56,059 nucleotides of DNA from a virus: IMG/VR virus record IMGVR_UViG_3300027865_000011, positions 1 through 56,059 of that record; one strand, 5' to 3'. The number at the start of each line of letters is the position of its first letter. The first letter of the stretch is position 1. Both the position numbers and the translations under genes were made by a program. Under the pieces are notes generated by a model that was given only the letters and a program-made list of their open reading frames with translations, had not been told where the DNA came from and made no database searches. Positions 18,297-26,680 of the stretch are shown one piece after another.

Positions 18297-19236
18297 GCCT
18301 GAGCACTGTCCGGCAACGCCCATGGAAGGGGGGCACCCCCAGCGCGTGCCGGCTGAACACCTCTTCCGCGGTTCCGTCTTGCAGCTGCGCCTCCTTCGAG
18401 GAGATCAAAGGCAGCGCGTCTTTGGCGTCCGCAACATCCCCTCTGGATTGGCTGAGGTAGTAATTCTGGAATCGCCCAAGAAGTCCTTGGGTCGCGACCA
18501 CTCGACCATGGATGGCCCGGCAGAAGGACGTCGTGCTCGAGTCCGGGCCCCCGCCGGCGGGGTTATTGAACAGTATCAGCTCCTGGATCCCCGCGGCCGA
18601 GGCGGCCGCTACGACCCCTGCATTGAAGGTCCGGTAGGCCCAAAGATCCGTGATGTAATCGCTCACCGTGCCCTTCGGGTCCCCGACGACATCGGCGACG
18701 TCCGCCAGAAGAGCCTCCAGATCCTCTGTGCGCTCCTCGGGGGGTGAGGCGGCCCAAGCCTCGAGCAGCTCGCGCAGAGGCTCCTCCCGCTCCCGCAGCC
18801 TCTGCCTGAGCCAGAAATGCAGATCGTTGGCTGCGCTCCGCTCCAAAGCCAAGAATCTCGGGTCGAAAGTGACCCTCTCGAGCTGCCCGATGCTGCGGGC
18901 CCCCGCCTCGAGTAGTCGCCGGGTCGCCGGGAGCAGCACGCTGCTCTCCAAGCTCTCCTGATCGAAGGCCACGAAGAGCGAGAGCAAGAATGCGACGACG
19001 ACGTCCTGCTGGAAATCCTCCTGCCGGACGGCCGCAAGGCTCTCCGCCTGGGCGAGCAGCTCGCCGAGGGCCCTCTCAGCTCCCAGGGCCCAGAGCCTCT
19101 CGACCAGCGAGGCCAAGAGCTGAATCTCGAACTGAACCTCGGGGATGTCCTCCTTGCGGAGCCTCTCGTCGGTCGCCGCACCCAACGCTCTAGCCAGCGT
19201 GTGGCGCCTCATCAGCAGTTTCAGATCCAGTTCCAT
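18274..19236 (-). CDS. Mu F-like minor head protein, 320 aa
   Basis: Minor capsid protein of the phage Mu F / SPP1 gp7 type, thought to act in head morphogenesis near the portal. The C-terminal signature is clear: 'TSFCRAIHGRVV' near residues 235-246 and 'ALGVPPFHGRCRTVLRL' near the end, the His/Cys pair that characterises the family. The N-terminal 200 residues are helical, Leu/Glu/Arg-rich. AAAGGA lies six bases before the chosen start. It is the last gene of the leftward packaging operon and converges on the tail spike gene. Notably it is not next to the portal, which lies about 30 kb away. Confidence 0.78.
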   Translation of the reverse strand: MELDLKLLMRRHTLARALGAATDERLRKEDIPEVQFEIQLLASLVERLWALGAERALGELLAQAESLAAVRQEDFQQDVVVAFLLSLFVAFDQESLESSVLLPATRRLLEAGARSIGQLERVTFDPRFLALERSAANDLHFWLRQRLREREEPLRELLEAWAASPPEERTEDLEALLADVADVVGDPKGTVSDYITDLWAYRTFNAGVVAAASAAGIQELILFNNPAGGGPDSSTTSFCRAIHGRVVATQGLLGRFQNYYLSQSRGDVADAKDALPLISSKEAQLQDGTAEEVFSRHALGVPPFHGRCRTVLRLRTAAQQ

Positions 19237-19420
19237 CCTGTTCCTTTCGCAGTCTCTGGGCCAGCTTGTAGGCGCTTTCCCTGCCGGGATGCTTCACGAG
19301 TATGTAAGTGCTGGTGTGTCTGCAATTCGTGCAGCGTCTCTCCTGGGTTTTCGCTCTGCCTGCCTGGAAGGTCTTCTTGACCCTCATCAGACCTATACCG
19401 CAGGCTTCGCAGATCATCAT
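19190..19420 (-). CDS. Small zinc-ribbon protein, 76 aa
   Basis: A longer frame runs upstream to 19615 but lies inside the terminase gene. The ATG at 19420 overlaps the terminase stop (ATGA) and follows GGGGAGA, so it is the likely start. It has two CxxC pairs, 'ICEACG' (residues 4-7) and 'RRCTNCRH' (about 28-31), separated by about 20 residues, typical of a zinc ribbon, followed by a basic, helical C-terminus. Overlap at both ends with the terminase and minor head genes points to a packaging or late role. The function is not known. Confidence 0.65.
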   Translation of the reverse strand: MMICEACGIGLMRVKKTFQAGRAKTQERRCTNCRHTSTYILVKHPGRESAYKLAQRLRKEQDGTGSETADEAPHAG

Positions 19421-20790
19421 CCCGCTACTCTCCCCTGCATGGCCAACATGTCGTAGAACGTCATGACCATCGCATCGGCATGATCTGGGGAACCCGCTTG
19501 CACCCTCTTGCGGTACTCCTCTTTGGACTCGACCTTGATCTTGCCTTTGAGCGTCATCGCATACTGGCGGCTGGAGAGCTCCTCTATGAGCTGTGGGTCG
19601 TTTGGGATATGGCAATCTCTCTGTCTGACGTACTTCGCCATGCTGAAAAACGCCTCTGTGACCTTGTCATGGTACTCGCTGCTTGTAGGTTTCCCTCCAA
19701 AATGGAACTCGTGGGTCTGTTTCCGGTTGTTGTGGAAGTGGTGCAAGAGGCCTTGGCCTACGCCACCCGCGTCCACGACGTACCAGCAATCTCGATTCTC
19801 CCAACCAAAGCTGCCTTGGTCTGCAAAGACCTGAGCTATGATCTTGTCCGGTTCGGCTTTGTAGTGGATCCTCTGGCCCACCACCGCGTGCCCGCTGCGC
19901 CGATACGCCACCGAAGCATCATCCCCGTAGCGGGCAAAGTCCATCCCGAACTGCTTGGTCGAAGATCTCCTGACCATATCCATCTTGTCGGTTCGGGCGC
20001 AGGCCTCGAGATCGTCGGACGACATGACGCAGTTAGGATCTGATTGTGGGAACTCTCCGAGGACCCGCACCCGATAGACGTCGCTGTCTGTGCCGTAGAG
20101 ATCCGCGAGCCGTCGGACGTTCTCCTTGTCCACGATGGGGCTCTCTTCTGCATTCAGGGTGAGCGTCCACCACTTCCTGCGATCTCGATTGAAGCAATCG
20201 AAGAAGGAGCTGTCCCGCGTGTTTGGGTTGCCGATCATCAAGAGCATCTTGTCGGTGTTCGACAGCGTCCCCAGGATCGTCTCGATGATGTTCCGAGCTA
20301 CGCCAGAGGCCTCGTCCACGATGAAGGAGAGGTGGTCGTTGTGCCAGCCCTGCATGTTCTCGGGCTTGCTGGCCGACGCGAGCTTGATGCCCCAGTCCTC
20401 GACCCCGAGGATCTCGATCTCCGTCGCCCGCACCTCGAAGAACTTCCGAATCTCAGGGTGGGCCTTCATCACCCGCCCCCGGGCTTCTGCAAGCCATACC
20501 TCTTTGCACTGCCGCATGGTGGGGGCCGTGACGACTGTCAAAGCCATGAAGTGGCGAAAAGCCTTCCAAAGCCCCGCGATGGTCGCAAGTGTAGTCTTCC
20601 CCGGGCCTTGGCCACTTTTGATGGCCATATGCGTAGGCTTGCCGTAGTAAACCTGGCTCTGTATCGCGGACAACACAGGAACCTGCTGGGCTGTCGGCTC
20701 GAAGTTGAAGCCTCGGCAGAACGCAAAGATGTCGTTTCTGGCGCGGTTGTAGAACTTCAAGAAATCAGCCGATGCTCGGGAAAGATACAC
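19417..20790 (-). CDS. terL: Terminase large subunit, 457 aa
   Basis: The packaging motor: ATPase and nuclease that pumps and cuts phage DNA at the portal. Walker A is 'SGQGPGKTT' (residues 59-67) and Walker B 'FIVDEASG' (156-163). The RNase H-like nuclease half shows acidic residues in 'GMDFARYGDD' (282-291), 'YVVDAGGVGQGL' (337-348) and 'SPDHADAM' (434-441). The start is GTG, supported by AGGAG nine bases upstream; an ATG nearby is in another frame. It is followed by the zinc-ribbon gene with a four-base overlap. Confidence 0.95.
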   Translation of the reverse strand: MYLSRASADFLKFYNRARNDIFAFCRGFNFEPTAQQVPVLSAIQSQVYYGKPTHMAIKSGQGPGKTTLATIAGLWKAFRHFMALTVVTAPTMRQCKEVWLAEARGRVMKAHPEIRKFFEVRATEIEILGVEDWGIKLASASKPENMQGWHNDHLSFIVDEASGVARNIIETILGTLSNTDKMLLMIGNPNTRDSSFFDCFNRDRRKWWTLTLNAEESPIVDKENVRRLADLYGTDSDVYRVRVLGEFPQSDPNCVMSSDDLEACARTDKMDMVRRSSTKQFGMDFARYGDDASVAYRRSGHAVVGQRIHYKAEPDKIIAQVFADQGSFGWENRDCWYVVDAGGVGQGLLHHFHNNRKQTHEFHFGGKPTSSEYHDKVTEAFFSMAKYVRQRDCHIPNDPQLIEELSSRQYAMTLKGKIKVESKEEYRKRVQAGSPDHADAMVMTFYDMLAMQGRVAG

Positions 20791-20802
20791 TTGCCATCGC
20801 TC

Positions 20803-21180
20803 CTATTTGATATCTCCTATATGTTGACCGACTTCGTCTAACTTCCCGTCGATCTTGTCCATCACATCAGCGATCCTCATCAGCGCTTCGGCCAACTTCC
20901 CTTGGGCTTCCGCGCATTGAAGGACCGCCTGTTCCAGGCTTCTCTTGACGTACCAGACAGGGACACCGTCGGCATCTCGGTGGTTGTGGATGTCCACCAA
21001 CCACTGCATCTGCACGCGCAAGCCCTCCCAGTTCTTCTTCTCGTCCGTCTGGAGGACACACTTTGAAGCTGTGGAAGAGCTCTTGCTTGCGCGGCTCACG
21101 AAAGGCTTCAGCTCTCGCAGAAGCAGAATCGTGAAGACCCCGAAAGCTCCTATCCCGGTTACGTCCATCTCGGGCAGCAT
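20803..21180 (-). CDS. Small membrane-anchored protein, 125 aa
   Basis: Residues about 8-22 form a short hydrophobic segment ('GIGAFGVFTILLLREL'), followed by a soluble helical domain with 'HNHRDADGVPVWYVKR' and a heptad-like C-terminus ('EALMRIADVMDKIDGKLDEV'). The build (one N-terminal membrane helix, coiled C-terminus) fits a holin, spanin-like or accessory membrane protein, but no family can be named. It lies just upstream of terL in the same operon, with AAGGAAC upstream of the ATG. Confidence 0.6.
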   Translation of the reverse strand: MLPEMDVTGIGAFGVFTILLLRELKPFVSRASKSSSTASKCVLQTDEKKNWEGLRVQMQWLVDIHNHRDADGVPVWYVKRSLEQAVLQCAEAQGKLAEALMRIADVMDKIDGKLDEVGQHIGDIK

Positions 21181-21195
21181 ATCGTGTCAAGTTCC

Positions 21196-21501
21196 TTATT
21201 CCTTGACAGTCAGCGCTTCGACCTGCTTTGCTGTTCTTGCCGCATATGCGTCTTCTAATGCGGCACAGTGCCTACCCCAGGCTGTCTGTTTTTTGAAAAA
21301 TCTCTCTGGCTTCGTCCACCAGAAGAGCGTTCGCCAGAATACGATTCTGACTACTCGTTGATTCCGCCATTGCTTTTGGCCATATTCGTGACCTATCTGT
21401 GCCATCAGGATCTTGCGATACTCCAGAACCTTGGTGCAGTACCACGAAACCCCCGCCGGGAAAATTACGATGCGCAATACGATCAAAAGCCAACGTTTCA
21501 T
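21196..21501 (-). CDS. Small membrane-associated protein, 101 aa
   Basis: The N-terminus 'MKRWLLIVLRIVIFPAGVSWYC' is an uncleaved-looking membrane anchor; the rest is basic and aromatic-rich ('FWRTLFWWTKPERFFKK'). AAGGAGG eight bases before the ATG is one of the best ribosome sites in this operon. Unrecognised. It could belong to the lysis functions, which are otherwise not visible, but that is a guess from topology only. Confidence 0.55.
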   Translation of the reverse strand: MKRWLLIVLRIVIFPAGVSWYCTKVLEYRKILMAQIGHEYGQKQWRNQRVVRIVFWRTLFWWTKPERFFKKQTAWGRHCAALEDAYAARTAKQVEALTVKE

Positions 21502-21546
21502 CTGACTTGCCTCCTTACGTCAGAGGGGCATGAAGAAGCCACAACT

Positions 21547-21885
21547 TCATGGTTGATCTCCTGTCTGTGGGCTTTCGCCCGTGGATGATTGCTCGCTTCC
21601 TTGCGGATCTGTGTTTCTTGCTTTGGTGGTTGCTTCGACGAACCCGTCAACGAACTGCCCGACGATTCCTTGGGCCGTAGTTGATTTGATGTCGTAGACC
21701 ACCGCCATGTGGATGGCCAGAGCCGTGGTGATGGTCTTCTTGACGTAGTCTAAATCCACGTAAGCCTCCATCATCTTCGCCAACACCTGTTGCTGTGTTG
21801 GGGGCTCGTATCCTCTGGGTTGTGTCGGGTTCGGACCCTTGCCTTTCCGGGGTCCGCCGAACGGTCCTTGTCTTCGCTTGCTCAT
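21547..21885 (-). CDS. Hypothetical protein, 112 aa
   Basis: Basic Gly/Pro-rich N-terminus ('SKRRQGPFGGPRKGKGPNP'), a central helical segment of about 55 residues, then a Ser/Gln/Thr-rich tail. No known motif. It lies in a run of small genes in the leftward operon between the putative small terminase and terL. The ribosome site is weak (AGG about nine bases upstream). Confidence 0.5.
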   Translation of the reverse strand: MSKRRQGPFGGPRKGKGPNPTQPRGYEPPTQQQVLAKMMEAYVDLDYVKKTITTALAIHMAVVYDIKSTTAQGIVGQFVDGFVEATTKARNTDPQGSEQSSTGESPQTGDQP

Positions 21886-21903
21886 GTGTCTACCTGCTGT
21901 TGC

Positions 21904-22182
21904 CTAATCAGGAAGGTGCGCGATCACGGGAGCGCTCCCGTTGCCCGCGATGAAGTTGTTCATCGATCGGACATTTGCTGTGGTGGTGCTCAGAGCAGCT
22001 CGCTGTGGTGGTTTGAGAGCATTGTCGATGAGTACGATGTCATCGTTCTTCTCCGCGGCCTCTATCGCTGCGCCGTCGCCGGTGTCGATAGTGGCGTACT
22101 CCTCAGGAATCCCGAGCGCTGTCAGATGCCGGTTGTAGGCTATCAGCATCATGGCGCTGCTTCCGACTTGGATTAGCTTCAT
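21904..22182 (-). CDS. Hypothetical protein, 92 aa
   Basis: A longer frame continues upstream but overlaps the neighbouring gene and looks Arg-rich and out of frame. The ATG at 22182 is preceded by GGAG at good spacing and overlaps the upstream gene's stop by four bases. Contents: '[20 protein letters not shown]', an acidic middle and a Pro/Ala-rich end. Unrecognised; expressed with its neighbours by coupling. Confidence 0.55.
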   Translation of the reverse strand: MKLIQVGSSAMMLIAYNRHLTALGIPEEYATIDTGDGAAIEAAEKNDDIVLIDNALKPPQRAALSTTTANVRSMNNFIAGNGSAPVIAHLPD

Positions 22183-22952
22183 GGTCGACTCCGTTCTTTC
22201 TCGAGCTCTCGGCGTTCTTCGTCTGTGAGCACCTCGATCATCGGCGGCACGGGCGCGTCTATGACTTCTCCTTCCAGCACTTTGCGGACCGCTGGGGCGT
22301 TGTCTTGGCCCCCGCCGCACACCATCCTCGCCAGCTCTGCGATCTCTCCCAGCGCCCCCGCGCCTTCGTCGCGGATGACCCCCGTGACCCGATCGAGGTG
22401 CTTCACGGTGGCGAGCGCCGTCTTGGGGTCCATGCAGATGTCGGACTGGTGGAAGATCCGCTCGAGCCGCGCGATGGAGACCGCCCGGTGCTCTTCGATA
22501 TCGGTGGCAAGATGCTCCTCGGCGAGGGCCATGCGGGCCTCTTTGCAGATCGCTTGGCACTCGATGGCGTTGTAGCCCATCTGCTCGAGGCCCACCCGCA
22601 CGTACCGCGCTCCGTAGCGGACCAGCTCCGTCGTGACCTCATGCAGGAAGGCGGAGCGCCCCTCGCGCTCCTCGAAGGCCTCCATTGATGCGGGGTCTTT
22701 GAAGCTCGCGGCATCGGCGGTGAGGGGTTCGATCGGCCGGTGGTAGATGGTCTCCGGGTTGGGTAGCAGGGGATCGGCCCCGCGGGCGGTGGTCGCCGGC
22801 CGCCACTGGTTCGCCCCGTTGGTGGCCGAGGGGCTCTCCTTGGGGGTCATGTATCTTTGGCTATGGAGGTGTGGCCTCTCCAGGGAGGCCACGTAGGCAT
22901 TGTGCCGCGCGAAGGCTGCATTCCAGAAGGATTGTGTTTCGATCGGGGTCAT
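22179..22952 (-). CDS. Possible terminase small subunit / DNA-binding protein, 257 aa
   Basis: ATG at 22952 overlaps the thymidylate synthase stop (ATGA). The central part (about residues 105-195) is all-helical, with an HTH-like stretch '[15 protein letters not shown]' and then '[31 protein letters not shown]'-type spacing. This resembles the conserved second half of helix-turn-helix small terminase subunits, where such helices form the oligomer ring. The N-terminal 90 residues are Pro-rich and disordered-looking. It is in the same operon as terL, four genes upstream. The call is an inference from pattern and place; a general DNA-binding role is the alternative. Confidence 0.4.
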   Translation of the reverse strand: MTPIETQSFWNAAFARHNAYVASLERPHLHSQRYMTPKESPSATNGANQWRPATTARGADPLLPNPETIYHRPIEPLTADAASFKDPASMEAFEEREGRSAFLHEVTTELVRYGARYVRVGLEQMGYNAIECQAICKEARMALAEEHLATDIEEHRAVSIARLERIFHQSDICMDPKTALATVKHLDRVTGVIRDEGAGALGEIAELARMVCGGGQDNAPAVRKVLEGEVIDAPVPPMIEVLTDEERRELEKERSRP

Positions 22953-23749
22953 ACCGAGATGGGTGCTTTTATCGCGGGGTGGCTCTTGTAGCCCTCGATC
23001 TGAACATCCTCGAAGACGAAGTCGTCGATCGACTGTCGGTTGCCTTCCAGGAGGAGTGTAGGAAGATCCATGGGGCCTCGGCCGAGCTGCTCCCTGGCCT
23101 GCTTGAGGTGGTTCAGGTAGAGATGGGTGTCTCCCGTGCTGATGACGAGATCCCCCGCGACGAGCCCGGTGACGTGCGCCACCATGTGGGTGAGCAAGGC
23201 GTAGCTGGCGATGTTGAAGGGTAGCCCCAAGAAGACGTCCACGCTCCGCATGTTCATATGGCAGGAGAGCCTCCCGTTGGCCACGTAGAACTGGAAGACG
23301 AAGTGGCAGGGCGGAAGGGCCATGTCGGGGACGTCGCCCACGTTCCACGCTGAGACGATGTGCCGGCGGCAATCAGGGTGGGTCTTGATGCGTGCGATCA
23401 CCTGAGCGAGCTGGTCGATCGGCTCTTCCAAGCCTTCGTTATCTCCCCAGGCCCGCCACTGTGACCCGTAGACCGGCCCCAGGTTTCCGTTCTCCCTCGC
23501 CCACGCATCCCAAATCTTGACGCCATTGTCTTGGAGGTACCAGACGTTGGTGCCTCCGCTGATGAACCACAGGAGCTCGTGGATAATGGACTTGAAGTGG
23601 AGCTTCTTGGTCGTGACCGCTGGGAAGCCGTGCTGGAGATTGAACCGCAGCTGGCGGCCGAAGACGCTCAACGTTCCGGTGCCTGTTCGATCGCCCTTCT
23701 GGACTCCGTGGTTGAAGATGTCCCGAACGAGATCCAGGTACTGTTTCAT
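22949..23749 (-). CDS. thyA: Thymidylate synthase, 266 aa
   Basis: Converts dUMP to dTMP with methylene-tetrahydrofolate. The length matches bacterial ThyA (264 residues in E. coli). Catalytic Cys148 sits in 'LPPCHF'; other family signatures are 'GDRTGTGT' (19-26), 'YGSQWRAWG' (94-102), '[10 protein letters not shown]' (127-136), '[17 protein letters not shown]' (168-184) and 'GDTHLYLNH' (206-214). The start at 23749 gives the standard N-terminus and follows GGGAG at six bases; an ATG 14 codons upstream lacks this. It overlaps the 223-aa gene by four bases. It presumably raises dTTP for phage replication although it sits in the packaging operon. Confidence 0.96.
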   Translation of the reverse strand: MKQYLDLVRDIFNHGVQKGDRTGTGTLSVFGRQLRFNLQHGFPAVTTKKLHFKSIIHELLWFISGGTNVWYLQDNGVKIWDAWARENGNLGPVYGSQWRAWGDNEGLEEPIDQLAQVIARIKTHPDCRRHIVSAWNVGDVPDMALPPCHFVFQFYVANGRLSCHMNMRSVDVFLGLPFNIASYALLTHMVAHVTGLVAGDLVISTGDTHLYLNHLKQAREQLGRGPMDLPTLLLEGNRQSIDDFVFEDVQIEGYKSHPAIKAPISV

Positions 23750-24417
23750 GATGGCTCCCCTTCCTTGGAATTCTCCTGACTCTCCCACCAACTCTTGAAG
23801 GTCGTGGAAACCTCCATCAATGCAGCGAAGATCTTGCGAGGCGGATCATCCGTCCGATACCACCGCACCAAGAGGAGGAACTGCACGCTGGGGAGGGTGT
23901 CTCCTGCGAGGGCCCGTGGTTTTCCGTAGATCTTGATCCGCTTCCAAGCTTCCGGTGCTTGCTGCACGGAGGGAGTCCGTAGGACCTCCTTGACGTCGAC
24001 CGCGTCTTCGATCGCCCATCCCGACACGTCGTTGGTCTTGAGGAAGGGGAAAACCGGTCGCGTGGTGGTCGCGGGCGCCTCGGCCGCCTTGAGTTCTCCC
24101 CGGACCTTCGCGCGTGCGCGCGCCTGGGCCTCTTCCAGGCCTTTGTACGTCGCCGCGACCCTCTCGGCGAAGGATGGCCGCGCGGGGGTGTCGGGGAGGA
24201 GGAACCTCTCGGCCCGCGCGGCGAGGGCGCGCACCGTGGTCCGCGTCGCTGCCTGACAACCATGGACCGTCTCGTGGGGGCAATCGCCCGAGAAGCACCC
24301 GTAGTCCGCCATGCTCGCAACGTCCGCGAGCATCTCGTTGAGCTCTGAGTATCGCTCGAGAAACATGGAGGGCACGGCCCTCGGCGGGATGTCGCGCGGG
24401 ATGTCAGGTGTTGCCAT
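23746..24417 (-). CDS. Hypothetical protein, first gene of the leftward operon, 223 aa
   Basis: ATG at 24417 has AAAGGAGA six bases upstream; longer frames extend into the hairpin region and are not favoured. The N-terminal half has several Cys ('[19 protein letters not shown]', about residues 39-57) that could bind metal, then an Arg/Ala-rich helical stretch and a C-terminal domain with '[10 protein letters not shown]' and '[15 protein letters not shown]'. I do not recognise it. It overlaps thyA by four bases and is the promoter-proximal gene of the leftward transcript. Confidence 0.6.
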   Translation of the reverse strand: MATPDIPRDIPPRAVPSMFLERYSELNEMLADVASMADYGCFSGDCPHETVHGCQAATRTTVRALAARAERFLLPDTPARPSFAERVAATYKGLEEAQARARAKVRGELKAAEAPATTTRPVFPFLKTNDVSGWAIEDAVDVKEVLRTPSVQQAPEAWKRIKIYGKPRALAGDTLPSVQFLLLVRWYRTDDPPRKIFAALMEVSTTFKSWWESQENSKEGEPS

Positions 24418-24573
24418 ATCGGTCTCCTTTTGGCTGTTCTGCTTGGTCTGCGGCTCCGCTGGTGGCGGCCTATGTTCTCCCCATGGTCCAGGATACCGCC
24501 GCAAGAAGCAAGTGTCCGTGAACGAATATCGCGAACGAGTGTTGCTCCGGGGATGGACCGTGGTATGCTCAGG

Positions 24574-24641
24574 TCGTCGCGCACCAGGCTCTCCCTCGCT
24601 CCACGCACACCTCACCGTCGCTCGAGCCTGGTGCGCGGCGA
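24574..24641. other. Long hairpin 1 in the non-coding region
   Basis: Bases 24574-24591 and 24624-24641 are complementary over 18 pairs with one G-U, around a 32-base loop. No T-run follows on either strand, so it is not a standard terminator. It sits between the leftward operon start and the AT-rich repeat region, in a stretch (24418-24792) without a gene. It may be a structured RNA, a processing site or part of the replication origin. Confidence 0.6.
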
Positions 24642-24684
24642 TCTGGTTAATGTAGTACTATCGAGTCGCTGAGGCGGTTCCTCA

Positions 24685-24772
24685 CGGGCCGAGGTCTTCA
24701 CAGATAGTGTTGCTTCAGGGATGGCTGTTCCTGAGGCTCCGCTGGTGGTTGTGCTTGACCTCGGCCCGTTTT
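24685..24772 (+). other. Long hairpin 2 in the non-coding region (terminator-like on plus strand)
   Basis: CGGGCCGAGGTC (24685-24696) and GACCTCGGCCCG (24757-24768) are perfect 12-base complements around a 60-base loop that can itself fold, and TTTTCT follows on the plus strand. It could end rightward transcription or be a structured non-coding RNA. With hairpin 1 only 43 bases to its left it forms a tandem structured element. Confidence 0.5.
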
Positions 24773-24877
24773 CTACGCCCACAGGTGATGTGCGTGCCTC
24801 AAAGCCCCACTCGTGCCTCAAAGCCTCGCTTTTGATAAAGGCATTTCTTTGTGCGTGATGTTTTCCCTCGTTTTCTC

Positions 24878-24906
24878 ATAAATGCGTTTATCTGTACGTG
24901 TCATTA
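24878..24906. repeat. 29-bp compound repeat, copy 1 (copy 2 at 25488-25516)
   Basis: Both copies begin ATAAATGC, have TTA at the same offset and share TACGTGTCAT ten bases further on; 22 of 29 positions agree by eye. Core 12-mers related to the first half recur alone at 24921-24932, 24967-24978 and 26477-26488. Confidence 0.65.
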
Positions 24907-25329
24907 CCCCACGTTCTGGAAAATGCACTTATGGGGAAAGTTCGTCGTCTCAGGTCGTGTTTCTGTATAAGTGCATTTTTTTGTTCCTGGAAATTTAGGG
25001 GTTCCCCGTGAAAAGGGAGGGCACACTGGGGAGCGCGAGGATCTCTACGTGTCCGTTCGACATGTTTTGCGTGCATGATGGGCACTACCCCACCCTCGAG
25101 CGGACAGAAACGCGCATTATCATCCACTGCCTTACCCAGCCTATGGCCCTTGATTGGTGTTTTCCGCGCTCGCCCGACCTTTGTTGGGCAAAGCCTCAAT
25201 AGTCGAAGGGTGACAATCCCCACCGTTTCGGAGCACCACCGGACACTGACTTGGGACAACCGCCATAAGCCCCGCAACCGCAGTAGGTTATGAGGTGGGG
25301 AGAATTCCACACATGGGGTGGGGAAAAAT

Positions 25330-25362
25330 TTGGCAACACCTTGGCAACACCTTTGCAACACC
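25330..25362 (+). repeat. Three tandem 11-bp iterons
   Basis: TTGGCAACACC, TTGGCAACACC and TTTGCAACACC follow one another without a gap. The core GCAACACC returns in both units of the 77-bp repeat at 25611 and near 25688, and the inverse GTTGC occurs near 25558-25572. One turn of helix per repeat places the cores on the same DNA face, as for an initiator-protein binding array. Confidence 0.8.
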
Positions 25363-25566
25363 AAAAAGGTGCTCGATAACCGGGGGACATCGTTGGAGTT
25401 ACAATCATTAGCAACAGCGCAACAGTTTTTTATGAATACTATATGTGAGAAATACCCCTTCAATGCTTTTTATACACGCTATTCTATATAAATGCACTTA
25501 ATAATACGTGTCATAAATACATCATGTTACATGTATCTCTATATGGTTTCCGCCAACTGTTGCACT

Positions 25567-25700
25567 GTTGCCAACCGACCCTAACCCCTGCTCTCATGGG
25601 CACTTGCTGGGCAACACCAGCCCTTTTTCAAAGTGTAGCCGCCGTTGCCAGCACCACCTAACTCCTGTTCTCATAAGCACTTGCTGGGCAACACCTGCCT
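25567..25700 (+). repeat. 77-bp direct repeat, two diverged units
   Basis: Starting at GTTGCC (25567 and 25644) the two units match over about 55 bases with scattered changes, including the shared CACTTGCTGGGCAACACC at 25601 and 25678. Each unit ends with a GCAACACC iteron core, linking it to the tandem 11-mers upstream. Confidence 0.75.
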
Positions 25701-25810
25701 TTCGGCACCTCTCAGCGGGCTATCGAGGGGAGGCCAAGTGAGGGGGTGGGGGCCGCACTGGGCAGACGTCCACAGCGAAGCACGGAAAGCCTGTTGTGGG
25801 CGAGGCTACG

Positions 25811-26146
25811 ATGACACAGGCCCCAGTGGTCGATTTAGCCTTGCCCAGCCTCTATGAGGCACTGAGAGCGGCTACAGGCAAGGAGCCTTTGACGTGCCGA
25901 TACTACATCCTATGGGCGCCGGGGGATGGGGATCCCGGCTCGGCGCGACCACCAAGAGGCCGGACCCGTGATGGGGAGGGGGAGGATCCTCGAGAAATGT
26001 ATTTTCTGAGAGGCCGAGCCTTGGGGGGGCGCAACCCCCTCCCCAGCAGGTACATACGCCAATCCGAACACATCGCCACACGCTCATCACGAACATTTTT
26101 TGAGAAAGAGTGTATGATAACGCTCCGGGATCCGTTATATAGGTAG
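25811..26146 (+). CDS. Doubtful small ORF, up to 111 aa
   Basis: An open frame from ATG 25811 begins 'MTQAPVVDLALPSLYEALRAA', which looks protein-like for about 40 residues. It then becomes Arg/Gly/Pro-rich and runs into the repeated leader at 26088, which is clearly regulatory. The ribosome site is poor. Either a short real gene with a degraded end or chance; kept only as a possibility. Apart from this frame nothing is seen in 25711-26087. Confidence 0.2.
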   Translation: MTQAPVVDLALPSLYEALRAATGKEPLTCRYYILWAPGDGDPGSARPPRGRTRDGEGEDPREMYFLRGRALGGRNPLPSRYIRQSEHIATRSSRTFFEKECMITLRDPLYR

Positions 26147-26183
26147 CAGCGAAGAACAACACGAGCGACACAGGAGCAAGACC
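26088..26183 (+). promoter_or_regulatory. Repeated leader, copy 1
   Basis: The bases before the 73-aa gene match those before the 57-aa gene (26580-26680) almost throughout. Shared parts are a T6 tract, GAGAAAGAGTGTATGATAACG, a variable hairpin, 'GTAGCAGCGAAGAACA', 'CACGAGCGACA' and the ribosome site AGGAGCAAGACC. TATGAT at 26113 could be a -10 element but no good -35 is seen. The hairpin arms here are ATAACG and CGTTAT (26117-26122, 26133-26138). Likely promoter/operator plus 5' leader. Confidence 0.6.
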
Positions 26184-26405
26184 ATGACGACCATCAACCA
26201 AGACACCACGCCACAGCAAGACGCGACCAGGGCCTTCGAGCTCGGCAACGCTGCGGGACAGGGGCGCCCCTGGTACGGAGCCCCCCTTGGCGCCGAGCAG
26301 CACGTGGTGGCCCGCACCCAGGACGAGGTGAGCACCTGGCAGCTGGCGGATGGCTCGATCGTGGCGGTGCGCAAGAATGGCGGATGGGCGATCACCATCG
26401 GGTAG
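26184..26405 (+). CDS. Small early protein, 73 aa
   Basis: ATG preceded by AGGAGCAAGACC, the ribosome site shared by several early genes here. The first five codons (MTTIN) lie in the repeated leader and are the same as in the 57-aa gene downstream. The rest is different: 'RAFELGNAAGQGRPWYGAPL', then 'VSTWQLADGSIVAVRKNGGWAITIG', which looks like a small beta domain. First clear gene right of the origin-like region, so probably immediate early. Function unknown. Confidence 0.65.
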   Translation: MTTINQDTTPQQDATRAFELGNAAGQGRPWYGAPLGAEQHVVARTQDEVSTWQLADGSIVAVRKNGGWAITIG

Positions 26406-26579
26406 GGGACACCCGCACAAACCCCATTTGTTCGGCACGCGGTAGCTCCCTGAGAGGGGCCACCTACCAGGAGCTGATAAGTGCATTTCTTTCCATCAAG
26501 CAGTTGTTTGTGGGTTCTCGAGGGCCGCTTAGAAGCCAGCACACGTACGCTCAGAGCGAACAAACACACGAACAAGAAA

Positions 26580-26680
26580 CACGAACGTTTTTTGAGAAAG
26601 AGTGTATGATAACGCTCCGAGAAGCGTTATCTTGGTAGCAGCGAAGAACAAGCTGACACGAGCGACACAGGAGCAAGACC
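26580..26680 (+). promoter_or_regulatory. Repeated leader, copy 2, with perfect inverted repeat
   Basis: Second copy of the leader. Here the variable part is a perfect inverted repeat: GATAACGCT (26608-26616) and AGCGTTATC (26623-26631) with a six-base centre, overlapping the putative -10 TATGAT (26605-26610). This is the layout of an operator over a promoter. Copy 2 has a small insertion (about five bases) after the hairpin compared with copy 1. An ATAAGTGCATTT motif of the origin type lies upstream at 26477-26488. Confidence 0.6.

Larger units (their letters stand above)
24793..25710. other. Candidate replication origin region
   Basis: No convincing gene lies in 24418-25810. This part is AT-rich compared with the rest of the genome and dense in short repeats. 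It has a direct pair CGTGCCTCAAAGCC (24793-24806 and 24812-24825). ATAAGTGCATTT-type 12-mers occur in both directions (24835 variant, 24921, 24967, 25490). A 29-base compound repeat occurs twice, as do tandem 11-bp iterons and a 77-bp direct repeat. Stretches such as 25425-25545 are rich in A and T and could be the unwinding element. The region separates leftward and rightward operons. Iterons plus AT-rich DNA is the usual build of a theta-type origin; the assignment is inference. Confidence 0.5.

Noticed and set aside
16410-18323. 637-aa open frame on the minus strand opposite the tail spike
   Set aside because: Gly/His/Val-rich shadow of the spike gene's third-position GC; no ribosome site, and the plus-strand beta-helix pattern is clear.
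24888-25463. 191-aa minus-strand frame in the non-coding region
   Set aside because: Runs through the iterons and other repeats and reads as Cys/Arg/Pro-rich nonsense; no ribosome site.
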